Origin: Halictus rubicundus
Taxonomy: Eukaryota; Arthropoda; Insecta; Hymenoptera; Halictidae
Assembly: GCF_050948215.1 (NCBI RefSeq)
Contig: NW_027488567.1
Coordinates: 992,001-1,056,000, forward strand
Direction of reading: 5' to 3'
Length of the DNA stretch: 64,000 nucleotides
The position numbers and the translations under genes were made by a program. Shown here one piece after another: positions 1 to 12,590 of this stretch; position 1 is the first letter of the stretch, and every line of letters begins with the position of its first letter. Under the pieces are notes generated by a model. That model was not told the origin of the DNA and did not search any database. It was given only the letters and a program-made list of their open reading frames with translations.

Positions 1-322
1 TTGAGGGTAGGAGAGGATAGAGGATAAGATAGGATAGAGGATAGGATAGGATAGAAGATAGGATAGGATAGAGCAGGATGGGATAGAGGATAGGATAGAG
101 GATAGGATAGGATAGAGGATACGATAGGATAGATGATATTATAGGATACAGGATAGGATAGGATGGAGGATAGGATAGGATAGAGGATAGGATATAGGAT
201 TGGATAGGATAGAGCATATGATCGGATAGAGGATAGGATAGGATTGAGGATAGGAGAGGATAGAGCAGATGATAGAGCATAGGAAAGAATTGAGGATAGG
301 ATAGGATAGAATATAGGATAGG

Positions 323-3300
323 ATAGAGAATAGGATAGGATAGATGATATTATAGGATAGAGGATAGGATAGGATGGAGGATAGGATAGGATAGAGGATA
401 AGATAGGATAGAGGATAGGATAGGATAGAGGGTAGGATAGGATAGAGCAGGATAGGGTAGAGGATAGGATAGGATAGAGCAGGATAGGATAGAGGATAGG
501 ATAGAGGATAGGATAGGATAGAGGATAGGATAGGATAGAGGATATGATAGGATAGAGGATAGGATAGGATAGAGGATAGGATAGGATAGATGATATTATA
601 GGAAAGAGGATAGGATATGATAGAGGATAGGATAGGATAGAGCATAGGATAGGATAGAGGATAGGATAGGATAGAGGATAGGATAGGATAGAGGATAGGA
701 TAGGATAGAGGATAGGATAGGATAGAGGATAGGATAGGATAGAGGATAGGATAGGATAGAGGATAGGATACGATAGAGGATAGGATAGAGGATAGGATAG
801 AGTATTGGGTAGGATAGAGGATATTCTAGGATAGTGGATAGGATAGGATAGCGGATAGGATAGGATGGAGTATACGATAGAATTGAGGGTAGGATAGGGT
901 TGAGGATAGGATAGGATCGAGGATAGGAGAAGATAGAGGATAGGATAGGATAGAGGATACGATACGATAGAGGATAGGATAGAGAATAGGATAGGATAGA
1001 GGATACGATACGATAGAGGATAGGATAGAGAATAGGATAGGATAGAGGATAGGGGATTGGATCGGATACAGGATAGGAGACGGTAGAGGATTGGATAGGA
1101 TAGAGGATAGGATAGGATATAGGATAGCATAGGATAGAGGATAGGATAGGATAGAGGATAGGATAGGACAGAGGATAGGATACGGATAGATGATAGGATA
1201 GAATAGAGGATAGGATAGAGGATAGGATAGAGGATTGGATAGGATAGAGGATATTATAGGATAGAGGATAGGATAGGATAGCGGATAGGATAGTATGGAG
1301 TATACGATAGAATTGAGGATAGGATAGGGTTGAGGATAGGATAGGATACAGGATAGGATAGGACAGAGGATAGGATAGGATAGAGGATAAGATAATATAG
1401 AGGATAGGATAGGATAGAGGATAGGATAGGATAGAGGATAGGATGGGATACAGGATAGGATAGGATAGAGGATAGGATATAATAGAGGATAGGATAGGAT
1501 AGAGGATAGGTTAGGATAGAGGATAGGATAGGATAGAGGATAGGATAGGATAGAGGATAGGATAGGATAGAGGATAGGTTAGGATAGAGGATAGGAGAGG
1601 ATAGAGGATAGGATATTATGGAGGATAGGATAGGATAGAGGATAACATAGTGGATTGGATAGCATAGAGGATAGGAGACGATAGAGGATAGGATAGGATA
1701 GAGGTTACGATAGGATAGATGATATTATAGGATAGAGGATAGGATAGGATGGAGGATAGGATAGGATAGAGGATAGGATATAGGATTGGATAGGATAGAG
1801 GATAGGATCGGATAGAGGATAGGATAGGATTGAGGATAGGAGAGGATAGAGCAGATGATAGAGCATAGGAAAGAATTGAGGATAGGATAGGATAGAATAT
1901 AGGATAGGATAGAGAATAGGATAGGATAGATGATATTATAGGATAGAGGATAGGATAGGATGGAGGATAGGATAGGATAGAGGATAAGATAGGATAGAGG
2001 ATAGGACAGGATAGAGGGTAGGATAGGATAGAGCAGGATAGGATAGAGGATAGGATAGGATAGAGCAGGATAGGATAGAGGATAGGATAGAGGATAGGAT
2101 ATAGGATAGGATAGAGGATTGGATAGGATAGAGGATATTATAGGATAGAGGATAGGATAGGACAGAGGATAGGATAGGATAGAGGAAAGGATATTATAGA
2201 GGATAGGATAGGATAGAGGATAACATAGGGGATTGGATAGCATAGAGGATAGGAGACGATAGAGGATAGGATAGGATTGAGGATAGGATAGTAAAGACGA
2301 CAGGATAGGATACAGGATACGATATTGTAGAGGATAGGATAGGATAGATTATAGGATAGGATAGAGGATAGGATAGGATAGACGATAGGATAGGACAGAG
2401 GATAGGATACGGATAGAGGATAGGATAGAATAGAGGATAGTATAGAGAATAGGATAGGATAGATGATATTATAGGATAGAGGATAGGATAGGATGGAGGA
2501 TAGGATAGGATAGAGGATAAGATAGGATAGAGGATAGGATAGGATAGAGGGTAGGATAGGATAGAGCAGGATAGGGTAGAGGATAGGATAGGATAGAGCA
2601 GGATAGGATAGAGGATAGGATAGAGGATAGGATAGGATAGAGGATAGGATAGGATAGAGGATATGATAGGATAGAGGATAGGATAGGATAGAGGATAGGA
2701 TAGGATAGATGATATTATAGGAAAGAGGATAGGATATGATAGAGGATAGGATAGGATAGAGCATAGGATAGGATAGAGGATAGGATAGGATAGAGGATAG
2801 GATAGGATAGAGGATAGGATAGGATAGAGGATAGGATAGGATAGAGGATAGGATAGGATAGAGGATAGGATAGGATAGAGGATAGGATACGATAGAGGAT
2901 AGGATAGAGGATAGGATAGAGTATTGGGTAGGATAGAGGATATTCTAGGATAGTGGATAGGATAGGATAGCGGATAGGATAGGATGGAGTATACGATAGA
3001 ATTGAGGGTAGGATAGGGTTGAGGATAGGATAGGATCGAGGATAGGAGAAGATAGAGGATAGGATAGGATAGAGGATACGATACGATAGAGGATAGGATA
3101 GAGAATAGGATAGGATAGAGGATACGATACGATAGAGGATAGGATAGAGAATAGGATAGGATAGAGGATAGGGGATTGGATCGGATACAGGATAGGAGAC
3201 GGTAGAGGATTGGATAGGATAGAGGATAGGATAGGATATAGGATAGCATAGGATAGAGGATAGGATAGGATAGAGGATAGGATAGGACAGAGGATAGGAT

Positions 3301-4107
3301 ACGGATAGATGATAGGATAGAATAGAGGATAGGATAGAGGATAGGATAGAGGATTGGATAGGATAGAGGATATTATAGGATAGAGGATAGGATAGGATAG
3401 CGGATAGGATAGTATGGAGTATACGATAGAATTGAGGATAGGATAGGGTTGAGGATAGGATAGGATACAGGATAGGATAGGACAGAGGATAGGATAGGAT
3501 AGAGGATAAGATAATATAGAGGATAGGATAGGATAGAGGATAGGATAGGATAGAGGATAGGATGGGATACAGGATAGGATAGGATAGAGGATAGGATATA
3601 ATAGAGGATAGGATAGGATAGAGGATAGGTTAGGATAGAGGATAGGATAGGATAGAGGATAGGATAGGATAGAGGATAGGATAGGATAGAGGATAGGTTA
3701 GGATAGAGGATAGGAGAGGATAGAGGATAGGATATTATGGAGGATAGGATAGGATAGAGGATAACATAGTGGATTGGATAGCATAGAGGATAGGAGACGA
3801 TAGAGGATAGGATAGGATAGAGGTTACGATAGGATAGATGATATTATAGGATAGAGGATAGGATAGGATGGAGGATAGGATAGGATAGAGGATAGGATAT
3901 AGGATTGGATAGGATAGAGGATAGGATCGGATAGAGGATAGGATAGGATTGAGGATAGGAGAGGATAGAGCAGATGATAGAGCATAGGAAAGAATTGAGG
4001 ATAGGATAGGATAGAATATAGGATAGGATAGAGAATAGGATAGGATAGATGATATTATAGGATAGAGGATAGGATAGGATGGAGGATAGGATAGGATAGA
4101 GGATAGG
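323..4107 (+). repeat. Tandem duplication of a 2,119-bp satellite block
   Basis: Positions 323-2441 are followed directly by a second copy from 2442. Landmarks keep a constant offset of 2,119: GGATGGAGG at 372 and 2491, AGTATTGGGT at 801 and 2920, GCGGATAGGA at 1281 and 3400, GATAGGATCGG at 1801 and 3920. The second copy lacks about 110 bp near 4100, after which homology resumes at an offset of 2,009. The constant offset across diverged marker variants shows block duplication, not independent drift of 17-mers. Confidence 0.85.
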
Positions 4108-7100
4108 ATATAGGATAGGATAGAGGATTGGATAGGATAGAGGATATTATAGGATAGAGGATAGGATAGGACAGAGGATAGGATAGGATAGAGGAAAGGA
4201 TATTATAGAGGATAGGATAGGATAGAGGATAACATAGGGGATTGGATAGCATAGATGATAGGAGACGATAGAGGATAGGATAGGATTGAGGATAGGATAG
4301 TAAAGACGACAGGATAGGATACAGGATACGATATTGTAGAGGATAGGATAGGATAGATTATAGGATAGGATAGAGGATAGGATAGGATAGACGATAGGAT
4401 AGGACAGAGGATAGGATACGGATAGAGGATAGGATAGAATAGAGGATAGTATAGAGGATAGGATAGAGGAATGTATAGGATAGAGGATATTATAGGATAG
4501 ACGATAGGATAGGATAGCGGATAGGATAGTATGGAGTATACGATAGAATTGAGGATAGGATAGGGTTGAGGATAGGATAGGATACAGGATAGGATAGGAC
4601 AGAGGATAGGATAGGATAGAGGATAAGATAATATAGAGGATAGGATAGGATAGATGATAGGATAGGTTAGAGGATAGGATGGGATACAGGATAGGATAGG
4701 ATGGAGGATAGGATAGGATAGAGGATAGGAAAGGATAGAGGATAGGTTAGGATAGAGGATAGGATAGGATAGAGGATAGGATATTATGGAGGATAGGATA
4801 GGATAGAGGATAACATAGTGGATTGGATAGCATAGAGGATAGGAGACGATAGAGGATAGGAGAGGATAGAGGATACGATAGGATAGATGATATTATAGGA
4901 TAGAGGATAGGATAGGATGGAGGATAGGATAGGATAGAGGATAGGATATAGGATTGGATAGGATAGAGGATAGGATCGGATAGAGGATAGGATAGGATTG
5001 AGGATAGGAGAGGATAGAGCAGATGATAGAGCATAGGAAAGAATTGAGGATAGGATAGGATAGAATATAGGATAGGATAGAGAATAGGATAGGATAGATG
5101 ATATTATAGGATAGTGGATAGGATAGGATGGAGGATAGGATAGGATAGAGGATAAGATAGGATAGAGGATAGGATAGGATAGAGGATAGGATAGGATAGA
5201 GGATAGGATAGGATTGAGGATAGGATAGGAAAGAGGACAGGATCTGATACAGGATACGATATTATAGAGGATACGATATTATAGAGGATAGGATAGGATA
5301 GAGGATAGGATAGGATAGAGGATAGGATAGGATAGAGGATAGGATAGGATAGAGGATAGGATAGGATAGAGGATAGGATTGGAGAGAGGATAGGATAGGA
5401 CAGAGGATAGGATAGGATAGAGGATAGGATAGGATAGAGGATAGGATAGGATAGAGGAAAGGATATTATAGAGGATAGGATAGGATAGAGGATAACATAG
5501 GGGATTGGATAGCATAGAGGATAGGAGACGATAGAGGATAGGATAGGATTGAGGATAGGATAGTAAAGACGACAGGATAGGATACAGGATACGATATTGT
5601 AGAGGATAGGATAGGATAGATTATAGGATAGGATAGAGGATAGGATAGGATAGACGATAGGATAGGACAGAGGATAGGATACGGATAGAGGATAGGATAG
5701 AATAGAGGATAGTATAGAGGATAGGATAGAGGATTGGATAGGATAGAGGAAATTATAGGATAGACGATAGGATAGGATAGCGGATAGGATAGTATGGAGT
5801 ATACGATAGAATTGAGGATAGAATAGGGTTGAGGATAGGATAGGATACAGGATAGGATAGGGCAGAGGATAGGATAGGATAGAGGATAAGATAATATAGA
5901 GGATAGGATAGGATAGATGATAGGATAGGTTAGAGGATAGGATGGGATACAGGATAGGATAGGATAGAGGATAGGATAGGATAGAGGATAGGAAAGGATA
6001 GAGGATAGGTTAGGATAGAGGATAGGATAGGATAGAGGATAGGATATTATGGAGGATAGGATAGGATAGAGGATAACATAGTGGATTGGATAGCATAGAG
6101 GATAGGAGACGATAGAGGATAGGAGAGGATAGAGGATACGATAGGATAGATGATATTACAGGATAGAGGATAGGATAGGATGGAGGATAGGATAGGATAG
6201 AGGATAGGATATAGGATTGGATAGGATAGAGGATAGGATCGGATAGAGGATAGGATAGGATTGAGGATAGGAGAGGATAGAGCAGATGATAGAGCATAGG
6301 AAAGAATTGAGGATAGGATAGGATAGAATATAGGATAGGATAGAGAATAGGATAGGATAGATGATATTATAGGATAGAGGATAGGATAGGATGGAGGATA
6401 GGATAGGATAGAGGATAAGATAGGATAGAGGATAGGATAGGATAGAGGATAGGATAGGATAGAGGATAGGATAGGATTGAGGATAGGATAGGAAAGAGGA
6501 CAGGATCTGATACAGGATACGATATTATAGAGGATACGATATTATAGAGGATAGGATAGGATAGAGGATAGGATAGGATAGAGGATAGGATAGGATAGAG
6601 GATAGGATTGGAGAGAGGATAGGATAGGACAGAGGATAGGATAGGATAGAGGATAGGATAGGATAGAGGATAGGATAGGATAGAGAATAGGATAGGATAG
6701 AGGATAGGATAGGATAGAGGATAGGATAGGAAAGAGGACAGGATAGGATACAGGATACGATATTATAGAGGATACGATATTATAGAGGATAGGATAGGAT
6801 AGATGATAGGATAGGATAGAGGATAGGATAGGATAGAGGATAGGTTAGGATAGAGGATAGGAGAGGATAGAGGATAGGATATTATGGAGGATAGGATAGG
6901 ATAGAGGATAACATAGTGGATTGGATAGCATAGAGGATAGGAGACGATAGAGGATAGGATAGGATAGAGGTTACGATAGGATAGATGATATTATAGGATA
7001 GAGGATAGGATAGGATGGAGGATAGGATAGGATAGAGGATAGGATATAGGATTGGATAGGATAGAGGATAGGATCGGATAGAGGATAGGATAGGATTGAG

Positions 7101-7718
7101 GATAGGAGAGGATAGAGCAGATGATAGAGCATAGGAAAGAATTGAGGATAGGATAGGATAGAATATAGGATAGGATAGAGAATAGGATAGGATAGATGAT
7201 ATTATAGGATAGAGGATAGGATAGGATGGAGGATAGGATAGGATAGAGGATAAGATAGGATAGAGGATAGGACAGGATAGAGGGTAGGATAGGATAGAGC
7301 AGGATAGGATAGAGGATAGGATAGGATAGAGCAGGATAGGATAGAGGATAGGATAGAGGATAGGATATAGGATAGGATAGAGGATTGGATAGGATAGAGG
7401 ATATTATAGGATAGAGGATAGGATAGGACAGAGGATAGGATAGGATAGAGGAAAGGATATTATAGAGGATAGGATAGGATAGAGGATAACATAGGGGATT
7501 GGATAGCATAGAGGATAGGAGACGATAGAGGATAGGATAGGATTGAGGATAGGATAGTAAAGACGACAGGATAGGATACAGGATACGATATTGTAGAGGA
7601 TAGGATAGGATAGATTATAGGATAGGATAGAGGATAGGATAGGATAGACGATAGGATAGGACAGAGGATAGGATACGGATAGAGGATAGGATAGAATAGA
7701 GGATAGTATAGAGGATAG
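1543..7718 (+). repeat. Dispersed repeat pair: 1543-2452 and 6809-7718 (offset 5,266)
   Basis: About 0.9 kb of satellite is shared at a constant offset of 5,266. Examples are GATAACATAGTGG at 1641 and 6907, and the open region that begins near 1725 and 6991. The copy at 6809-7718 retains the 110 bp missing near 4100, so it descends from the 1.5-2.4 kb version of the block, not from the nearer 3.8-4.2 kb version. Ends were judged by eye from where the variant patterns stop matching. Confidence 0.75.
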
Positions 7719-9978
7719 GATAGAGGAATGTATAGGATAGAGGATATTATAGGATAGACGATAGGATAGGATAGCGGATAGGATAGTATGGAGTATACGA
7801 TAGAATTGAGGATAGGATAGGGTTGAGGATAGGATAGGATACAGGATAGGATAGGACAGAGGATAGGATAGGATAGAGGATAAGATAATATAGAGGATAG
7901 GATAGGATAGATGATAGGATAGGTTAGAGGATAGGATGGGATACAGGATAGGATAGGATGGAGGATAGGATAGGATAGAGGATAGGAAAGGATAGAGGAT
8001 AGGTTAGGATAGAGGATAGGATAGGATAGAGGATAGGATATTATGGAGGATAGGATAGGATAGAGGATAACATAGTGGATTGGATAGCATAGAGGATAGG
8101 AGACGATAGAGGATAGGAGAGGATAGAGGATACGATAGGATAGATGATATTATAGGATAGAGGATAGGATAGGATGGAGGATAGGATAGGATAGAGGATA
8201 GGATATAGGATTGGATAGGATAGAGGATAGGATCGGATAGAGGATAGGATAGGATTGAGGATAGGAGAGGATAGAGCAGATGATAGAGCATAGGAAAGAA
8301 TTGAGGATAGGATAGGATAGAATATAGGATAGGATAGAGAATAGGATAGGATAGATGATATTATAGGATAGTGGATAGGATAGGATGGAGGATAGGATAG
8401 GATAGAGGATAAGATAGGATAGAGGATAGGATAGGATAGAGGATAGGATAGGATAGAGGATAGGATAGGATTGAGGATAGGATAGGAAAGAGGACAGGAT
8501 CTGATACAGGATACGATATTATAGAGGATACGATATTATAGAGGATAGGATAGGATAGAGGATAGGATAGGATAGAGGATAGGATAGGATAGAGGATAGG
8601 ATAGGATAGAGGATAGGATTGGAGAGAGGATAGGATAGGACAGAGGATAGGATAGGATAGAGGATAGGATAGGATAGAGGATAGGATAGGATAGAGGAAA
8701 GGATATTATAGAGGATAGGATAGGATAGAGGATAACATAGGGGATTGGATAGCATAGAGGATAGGAGACGATAGAGGATAGGATAGGATTGAGGATAGGA
8801 TAGTAAAGACGACAGGATAGGATACAGGATACGATATTGTAGAGGATAGGATAGGATAGATTATAGGATAGGATAGAGGATAGGATAGGATAGACGATAG
8901 GATAGGACAGAGGATAGGATACGGATAGAGGATAGGATAGAATAGAGGATAGTATAGAGGATAGGATAGAGGATTGGATAGGATAGAGGAAATTATAGGA
9001 TAGACGATAGGATAGGATAGCGGATAGGATAGTATGGAGTATACGATAGAATTGAGGATAGGATAGGGTTGAGGATAGGATAGGATACAGGATAGGATAG
9101 GGCAGAGGATAGGATAGGATAGAGGATAAGATAATATAGAGGATAGGATAGGATAGATGATAGGATAGGTTAGAGGATAGGATGGGATACAGGATAGGAT
9201 AGGATAGAGGATAGGATAGGATAGAGGATAGGAAAGGATAGAGGATAGGTTAGGATAGAGGATAGGATAGGATAGAGGATAGGATATTATGGAGGATAGG
9301 ATAGGATAGAGGATAACATAGTGGATTGGATAGCATAGAGGATAGGAGACGATAGAGGATAGGAGAGGATAGAGGATACGATAGGATAGATGATATTACA
9401 GGATAGAGGATAGGATAGGATGGAGGATAGGATAGGATAGAGGATAGGATATAGGATTGGATAGGATAGAGGATAGGATCGGATAGAGGATAGGATAGGA
9501 TTGAGGATAGGAGAGGATAGAGCAGATGATAGAGCATAGGAAAGAATTGAGGATAGGATAGGATAGAATATAGGATAGGATAGAGAATAGGATAGGATAG
9601 ATGATATTATAGGATAGAGGATAGGATAGGATGGAGGATAGGATAGGATAGAGGATTAGATAGGATAGAGGATAGGATAGGATAGAGGATAGGATAGGAT
9701 AGAGGATAGGATAGGATTGAGGATAGGATAGGAAAGAGGACAGGATCTGATACAGGATACGATATTATAGAGGATACGATATTATAGAGGATAGGATAGG
9801 ATAGAGGATAGGATAGGATAGAGGATAGGATAGGATAGAGGATAGGATTGGAGAGAGGATAGGATAGGACAGAGGATAGGATAGGATAGAGGATAGGATA
9901 GGATAGAGGATAGGATAGGATAGAGAATAGGATAGGATAGAGGATAGGATAGGATAGAGGATAGGATAGGAAAGAGGA
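4110..9978 (+). repeat. Higher-order duplication: 4110-6738 and 7367-9978 (3.24-3.26 kb spacing)
   Basis: About 2.6 kb is repeated. Markers are offset 3,257 on the left (GAATGTATAGG at 4471 and 7728; GATCTGATAC at 5241 and 8498) and 3,240 from about 5341 (GGATTGGAGAGAGG at 5341+ and 8581+). The 17-bp difference equals one lost unit. Within each copy there is also an internal repeat of about 1.25 kb, for example near 4747 and 6010, and near 8004 and 9250. Confidence 0.82.
6166..6682 (+). repeat. Paralogous satellite copy lacking the LTR element (empty site)
   Basis: This block matches the two flanks of the LTR retrotransposon. Left of the insertion, positions are offset 5,835 (AAAGAATTGAGG at 6301 and 12136; ATGATATTAT at 6361 and 12196). 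Right of it, they are offset 10,768 (ATAGGATGG at 6386 and 17154; TAGGATTGGAGAG at 6603 and 17371). I saw no indel on either side. The junction 6385|6386 corresponds to the insertion point, with 4 bp (TAGG) extra in the filled copy. A similar copy lies near 9406-9922. Confidence 0.85.
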
Positions 9979-10479
9979 TAGGATAGGATAGAGGATAGGA
10001 TAGGATAGAGGATTGGATAGGATAGAGGATAGGATATTATAGAGGATAGGATAGGATAGAGGATAACATAGGGGATTGGATAGCATAGAGGATAGGAGAC
10101 GATAGAGGATAGGATAGGATAGAGGATAGGATAGGATAGATGATATTATAGGATAGAGGCTAGGATAGGATGGAGGTTAGGATAGGATAGAGGATAGGAT
10201 ATAGGATAGGATAGGATAGAGGATAGGATATAGGATTGGATAGGATAGAGGATAGGATCGGATAGAGGATAGGATAGGATAGAGGATAAGATAGGATAGA
10301 GGATAGGATAGGATAGAGGGTAGGATAGGATAGAGCAGGATAGGATAGAGGATAGGATAGGATAGAGCAGGATAGGATAGAGGGTAGGATAGAGGATAGG
10401 ATAGAGGATAGGATAGAGGATATTATAGGATAGAGGATAGGATAGGACAGAGGATAGGATAGGATAGAGGAAAGGATAT

Positions 10480-11403
10480 TATAGAGGATAGGATAGGATA
10501 GAGGATAACATAGGGGATTGGATAGCATAGAGGATAGGAGACGATAGAGGATAGGATAGGATTGAGGATAGGATAGTAAAGACGACAGGATAGGATACAG
10601 GATACGATATTATAGAGGATAGGATAGGATAGAGGATAGGATAGGATAGAGGATAGGATAGGATAGAGGATAGGATAGGACAGAGGATAGGATACGGATA
10701 GAGGATAGGATAGAATAGAGGATAGTATAGAGGATAGGATAGAGGATTGGATAGGATAGAGGATATTATAGGATAGACGATAGGATAGGATAGCGGATAG
10801 GATAGTATGGAGTATACGATAGAATTGAGGATAGGATAGGTTTGAGGATAGGATAGGATACAGGATAGGATAGGACAGAGGATAGGATAGGATAGAGGAT
10901 AGGTTAGGATAGAGGATAGGATAGGATAGAGGATAGGATATTATGGAGGATAGGATAGGATAGAGGATAACATAGTGGATTGGATAGCATAGAGGATAGG
11001 AGACGATAGAGGATAGGATAGGATTGAGGATAGGATAGTAAAGACGACAGGATAGGATACAGGATACGATATTATAGAGGATAGGATAGGATTGAGGATA
11101 GGATAGGATAGAGGATAGGATAGGATAGAGGATAGGATAGGACAGAGGATAGGATACGGATAGAGGATAGGATAGAAGAGAGGATAGTATAGAGGATAGG
11201 ATAGAGGATTGGATAGGATAGAGGATATTATAGGATAGACGATAGGATAGGATAGCGGATAGGATAGTATGGAGTATACGATAGAATTGAGGATAGGATA
11301 GGTTTGAGGATAGGATAGGATACAGGATAGGATAGGACAGAGGATAGGATAGGATAGAGGATAAGATAATATAGAGGATAGGATAGGATAGATGATAGGA
11401 TAG
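10480..11403 (+). repeat. 462-bp tandem duplication in the satellite
   Basis: GTAAAGACG at 10576 and 11038, GATACGGA at 10691 and 11153, AGAGGATTGG at 10741 and 11203, and TTTGAGG at 10841 and 11303 all keep an offset of 462. This places two adjacent copies at roughly 10480-10941 and 10942-11403. 462 is not a multiple of 17, so the block includes units of other lengths. Confidence 0.75.
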
Positions 11404-12216
11404 GATAGAGGATAGGATGGGATACAGGATAGGATAGGATAGAGGATAGGATAGGATAGAGGATAGGATAGGATAGAGGATAGGTTAGGATAGAGGATAG
11501 GATAGGATAGGATAGAGGATAGGATATTATGGAGGATAGGATAGGATAGAGGATAGGATAGGATAGAGGATAGGATACGATAGAGGATTGGATAGGATAG
11601 AGGATACGATAGGATAGAGGATAGGATAGGATTGAGGATAGGATAGGAAAGAGGACAGGATAGGATAGAGGATAGGATAGGATAGAGGATAGGATAGGAC
11701 ACAGGATAGGATAGGATAGAGGATAGGATAGGATAGAGGATAGGATACGATAGAGGATTGGATAGGATAGAGGATAGGATAGGATAGAGGATAGGATAGG
11801 ATAGAGGATAGGATAGGATAGAGGATAGGATAGGATAGGATAGAGGATAGGATAGGATAGAGGATAGGATAGGATAGGATAGAGGATAGGATAGGATAGA
11901 GGATAGAATAGGATAGAGGATAGGATAGGATAGATGATAGGATAGGATAGAGGATAGGATAGGATAGAGGATAGGATAGGATAGAGGATAGGATAGGATA
12001 GAGGATAGGATAGGATGGAGGATAGGATAGGATAGAGGATAGGATATAGGATTGGATAGGATAGAGGATAGGATCGGATAGAGGATAGGATAGGATTGAG
12101 GATAGGAGAGGATAGAGCAGATGATAGAGCATAGGAAAGAATTGAGGATAGGATAGGATAGAATATAGGATAGGATAGAGAATAGGATAGGATAGATGAT
12201 ATTATAGGATAGAGGA

Positions 12217-12220
12217 TAGG
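12217..12220. repeat. Target-site duplication TAGG (left copy)
   Basis: The 4 bp just before the 5' LTR, TAGG, equal the 4 bp just after the 3' LTR. Four bases is a usual gypsy-type duplication. TAGG is common in the satellite, so identity alone is weak. The empty-site paralogue at 6382-6385 supports it, because the register is restored only if one TAGG is removed. Confidence 0.85.
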
Positions 12221-12380
12221 TGTAGGGATACGCACGTGTGCGATCGGCAAAGCGCGGCGGCAACGCGCGACATTGTAGTTGCCGGCCAAAACAACCGACG
12301 ATCTCGGCGGAACGCGGCGGCCGCCAAAGACGCCCTTTGGTGATCTGCCGACTTCGTCATACAATGTATGCGCGATCAAG

Positions 12381-12415
12381 TATAAAAGGACTGCATCGAC
12401 CGAGAAGATTCATTC
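12381..12415 (+). promoter_or_regulatory. LTR core promoter: TATA box plus arthropod initiator
   Basis: TATAAAAGG at 12381-12389 is followed by TCATTC at 12410-12415, an exact match to the arthropod initiator consensus TCAKTY. The initiator A (12412) lies 31 bp after the first T of the TATA box, the normal distance. This predicts RNA polymerase II initiation at about 12412 and marks the U3/R border. It is duplicated in the 3' LTR at 17045-17079. Confidence 0.8.
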
Positions 12416-12449
12416 AAAATCTCGCCGTCGAACACGCGCCGTCGACATA

Positions 12450-12455
12450 AATAAA
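12450..12455 (+). terminator. Polyadenylation signal AATAAA in the 5' LTR
   Basis: AATAAA within ACATAAATAAAG, 38 bp downstream of the predicted start. Functional use is expected in the 3' LTR copy at 17114-17119. Confidence 0.6.
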
Positions 12456-12489
12456 GTATACGTTTAACAGTTACTCGCCCCTACAAAAT

Positions 12490-12502
12490 TCAGAAGTGGG
12501 AT
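12490..12502 (+). promoter_or_regulatory. Candidate primer-binding site (tRNA-Leu-like)
   Basis: TCAGAAGTGGGAT begins 4 bp after the LTR end. From memory, it is complementary to the acceptor/T-arm part of insect tRNA-Leu, whose 3' end runs ATCCCACTTCTGACACCA. The match omits the terminal CACCA, so the complementarity is set back about 5 nt from the tRNA 3' end. That is atypical, since the usual site starts with TGG to pair with CCA. The location is right for a primer site, but the tRNA assignment is an inference. Confidence 0.45.
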
Positions 12503-12590
12503 CTAGTGTACCAAGTGAATCGCGTGTCGAGATAGACCTCAAGTTCGAATTTTTTTCTCTTCCTCTTCTTACGGTGCGTTGTAGTGCAAT

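Larger units (their letters stand above)
1..12220 (+). repeat. 17-bp GGATA-type satellite array, left segment
   Basis: Tandem array with consensus unit GAGGATAGGATAGGATA (17 bp) on the + strand, in constant orientation. C is rare and the + strand is made almost only of G, A and T. Point variants of the unit recur in fixed order and define higher-order blocks, listed separately. No gene, RNA gene or non-satellite sequence is visible in this stretch. Minus-strand open frames here are products of the repeat: its complement (TATCC-rich) has no stop codon in any frame, and frames close only at variants carrying TTA, CTA or TCA on the + strand. The array continues in register beyond the transposon at 12221. 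Confidence 0.97.
12221..12485 (+). repeat. 5' LTR (265 bp)
   Basis: It begins TGTAGGG and ends CCCTACA, a 7-bp inverted terminal repeat with the canonical TG...CA ends. It is repeated at 16885-17149 at an offset of 4,664 with no difference found on reading both copies. It contains a TATA box (12381), an initiator (12410-12415) and AATAAA (12450-12455), giving U3 about 12221-12411 and R/U5 after that. An E-box core CACGTG lies near its start (12233-12238), followed by GC-rich GCGGCGG motifs. Short open frames inside it are duplicated with the LTR and are not considered genes. Confidence 0.95.

Noticed and set aside
10941..12379. Minus-strand open frames running from the 5' LTR into the satellite
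   Set aside because: Chance fusion of antisense LTR sequence with stop-free satellite.
12238..12467. Two small + strand open frames inside the LTR (repeated at 16902-17131)
   Set aside because: They lie across U3, the promoter and R of the LTR and are duplicated with it. No homology recognised.
12541..12584. Splice acceptor before the gag start (pyrimidine tract then TAG)
   Set aside because: A pyrimidine tract (12550-12570) precedes GTAG at 12581-12584, but no donor or need for splicing is evident; gag-pol starts at the first ATG of the unspliced leader.
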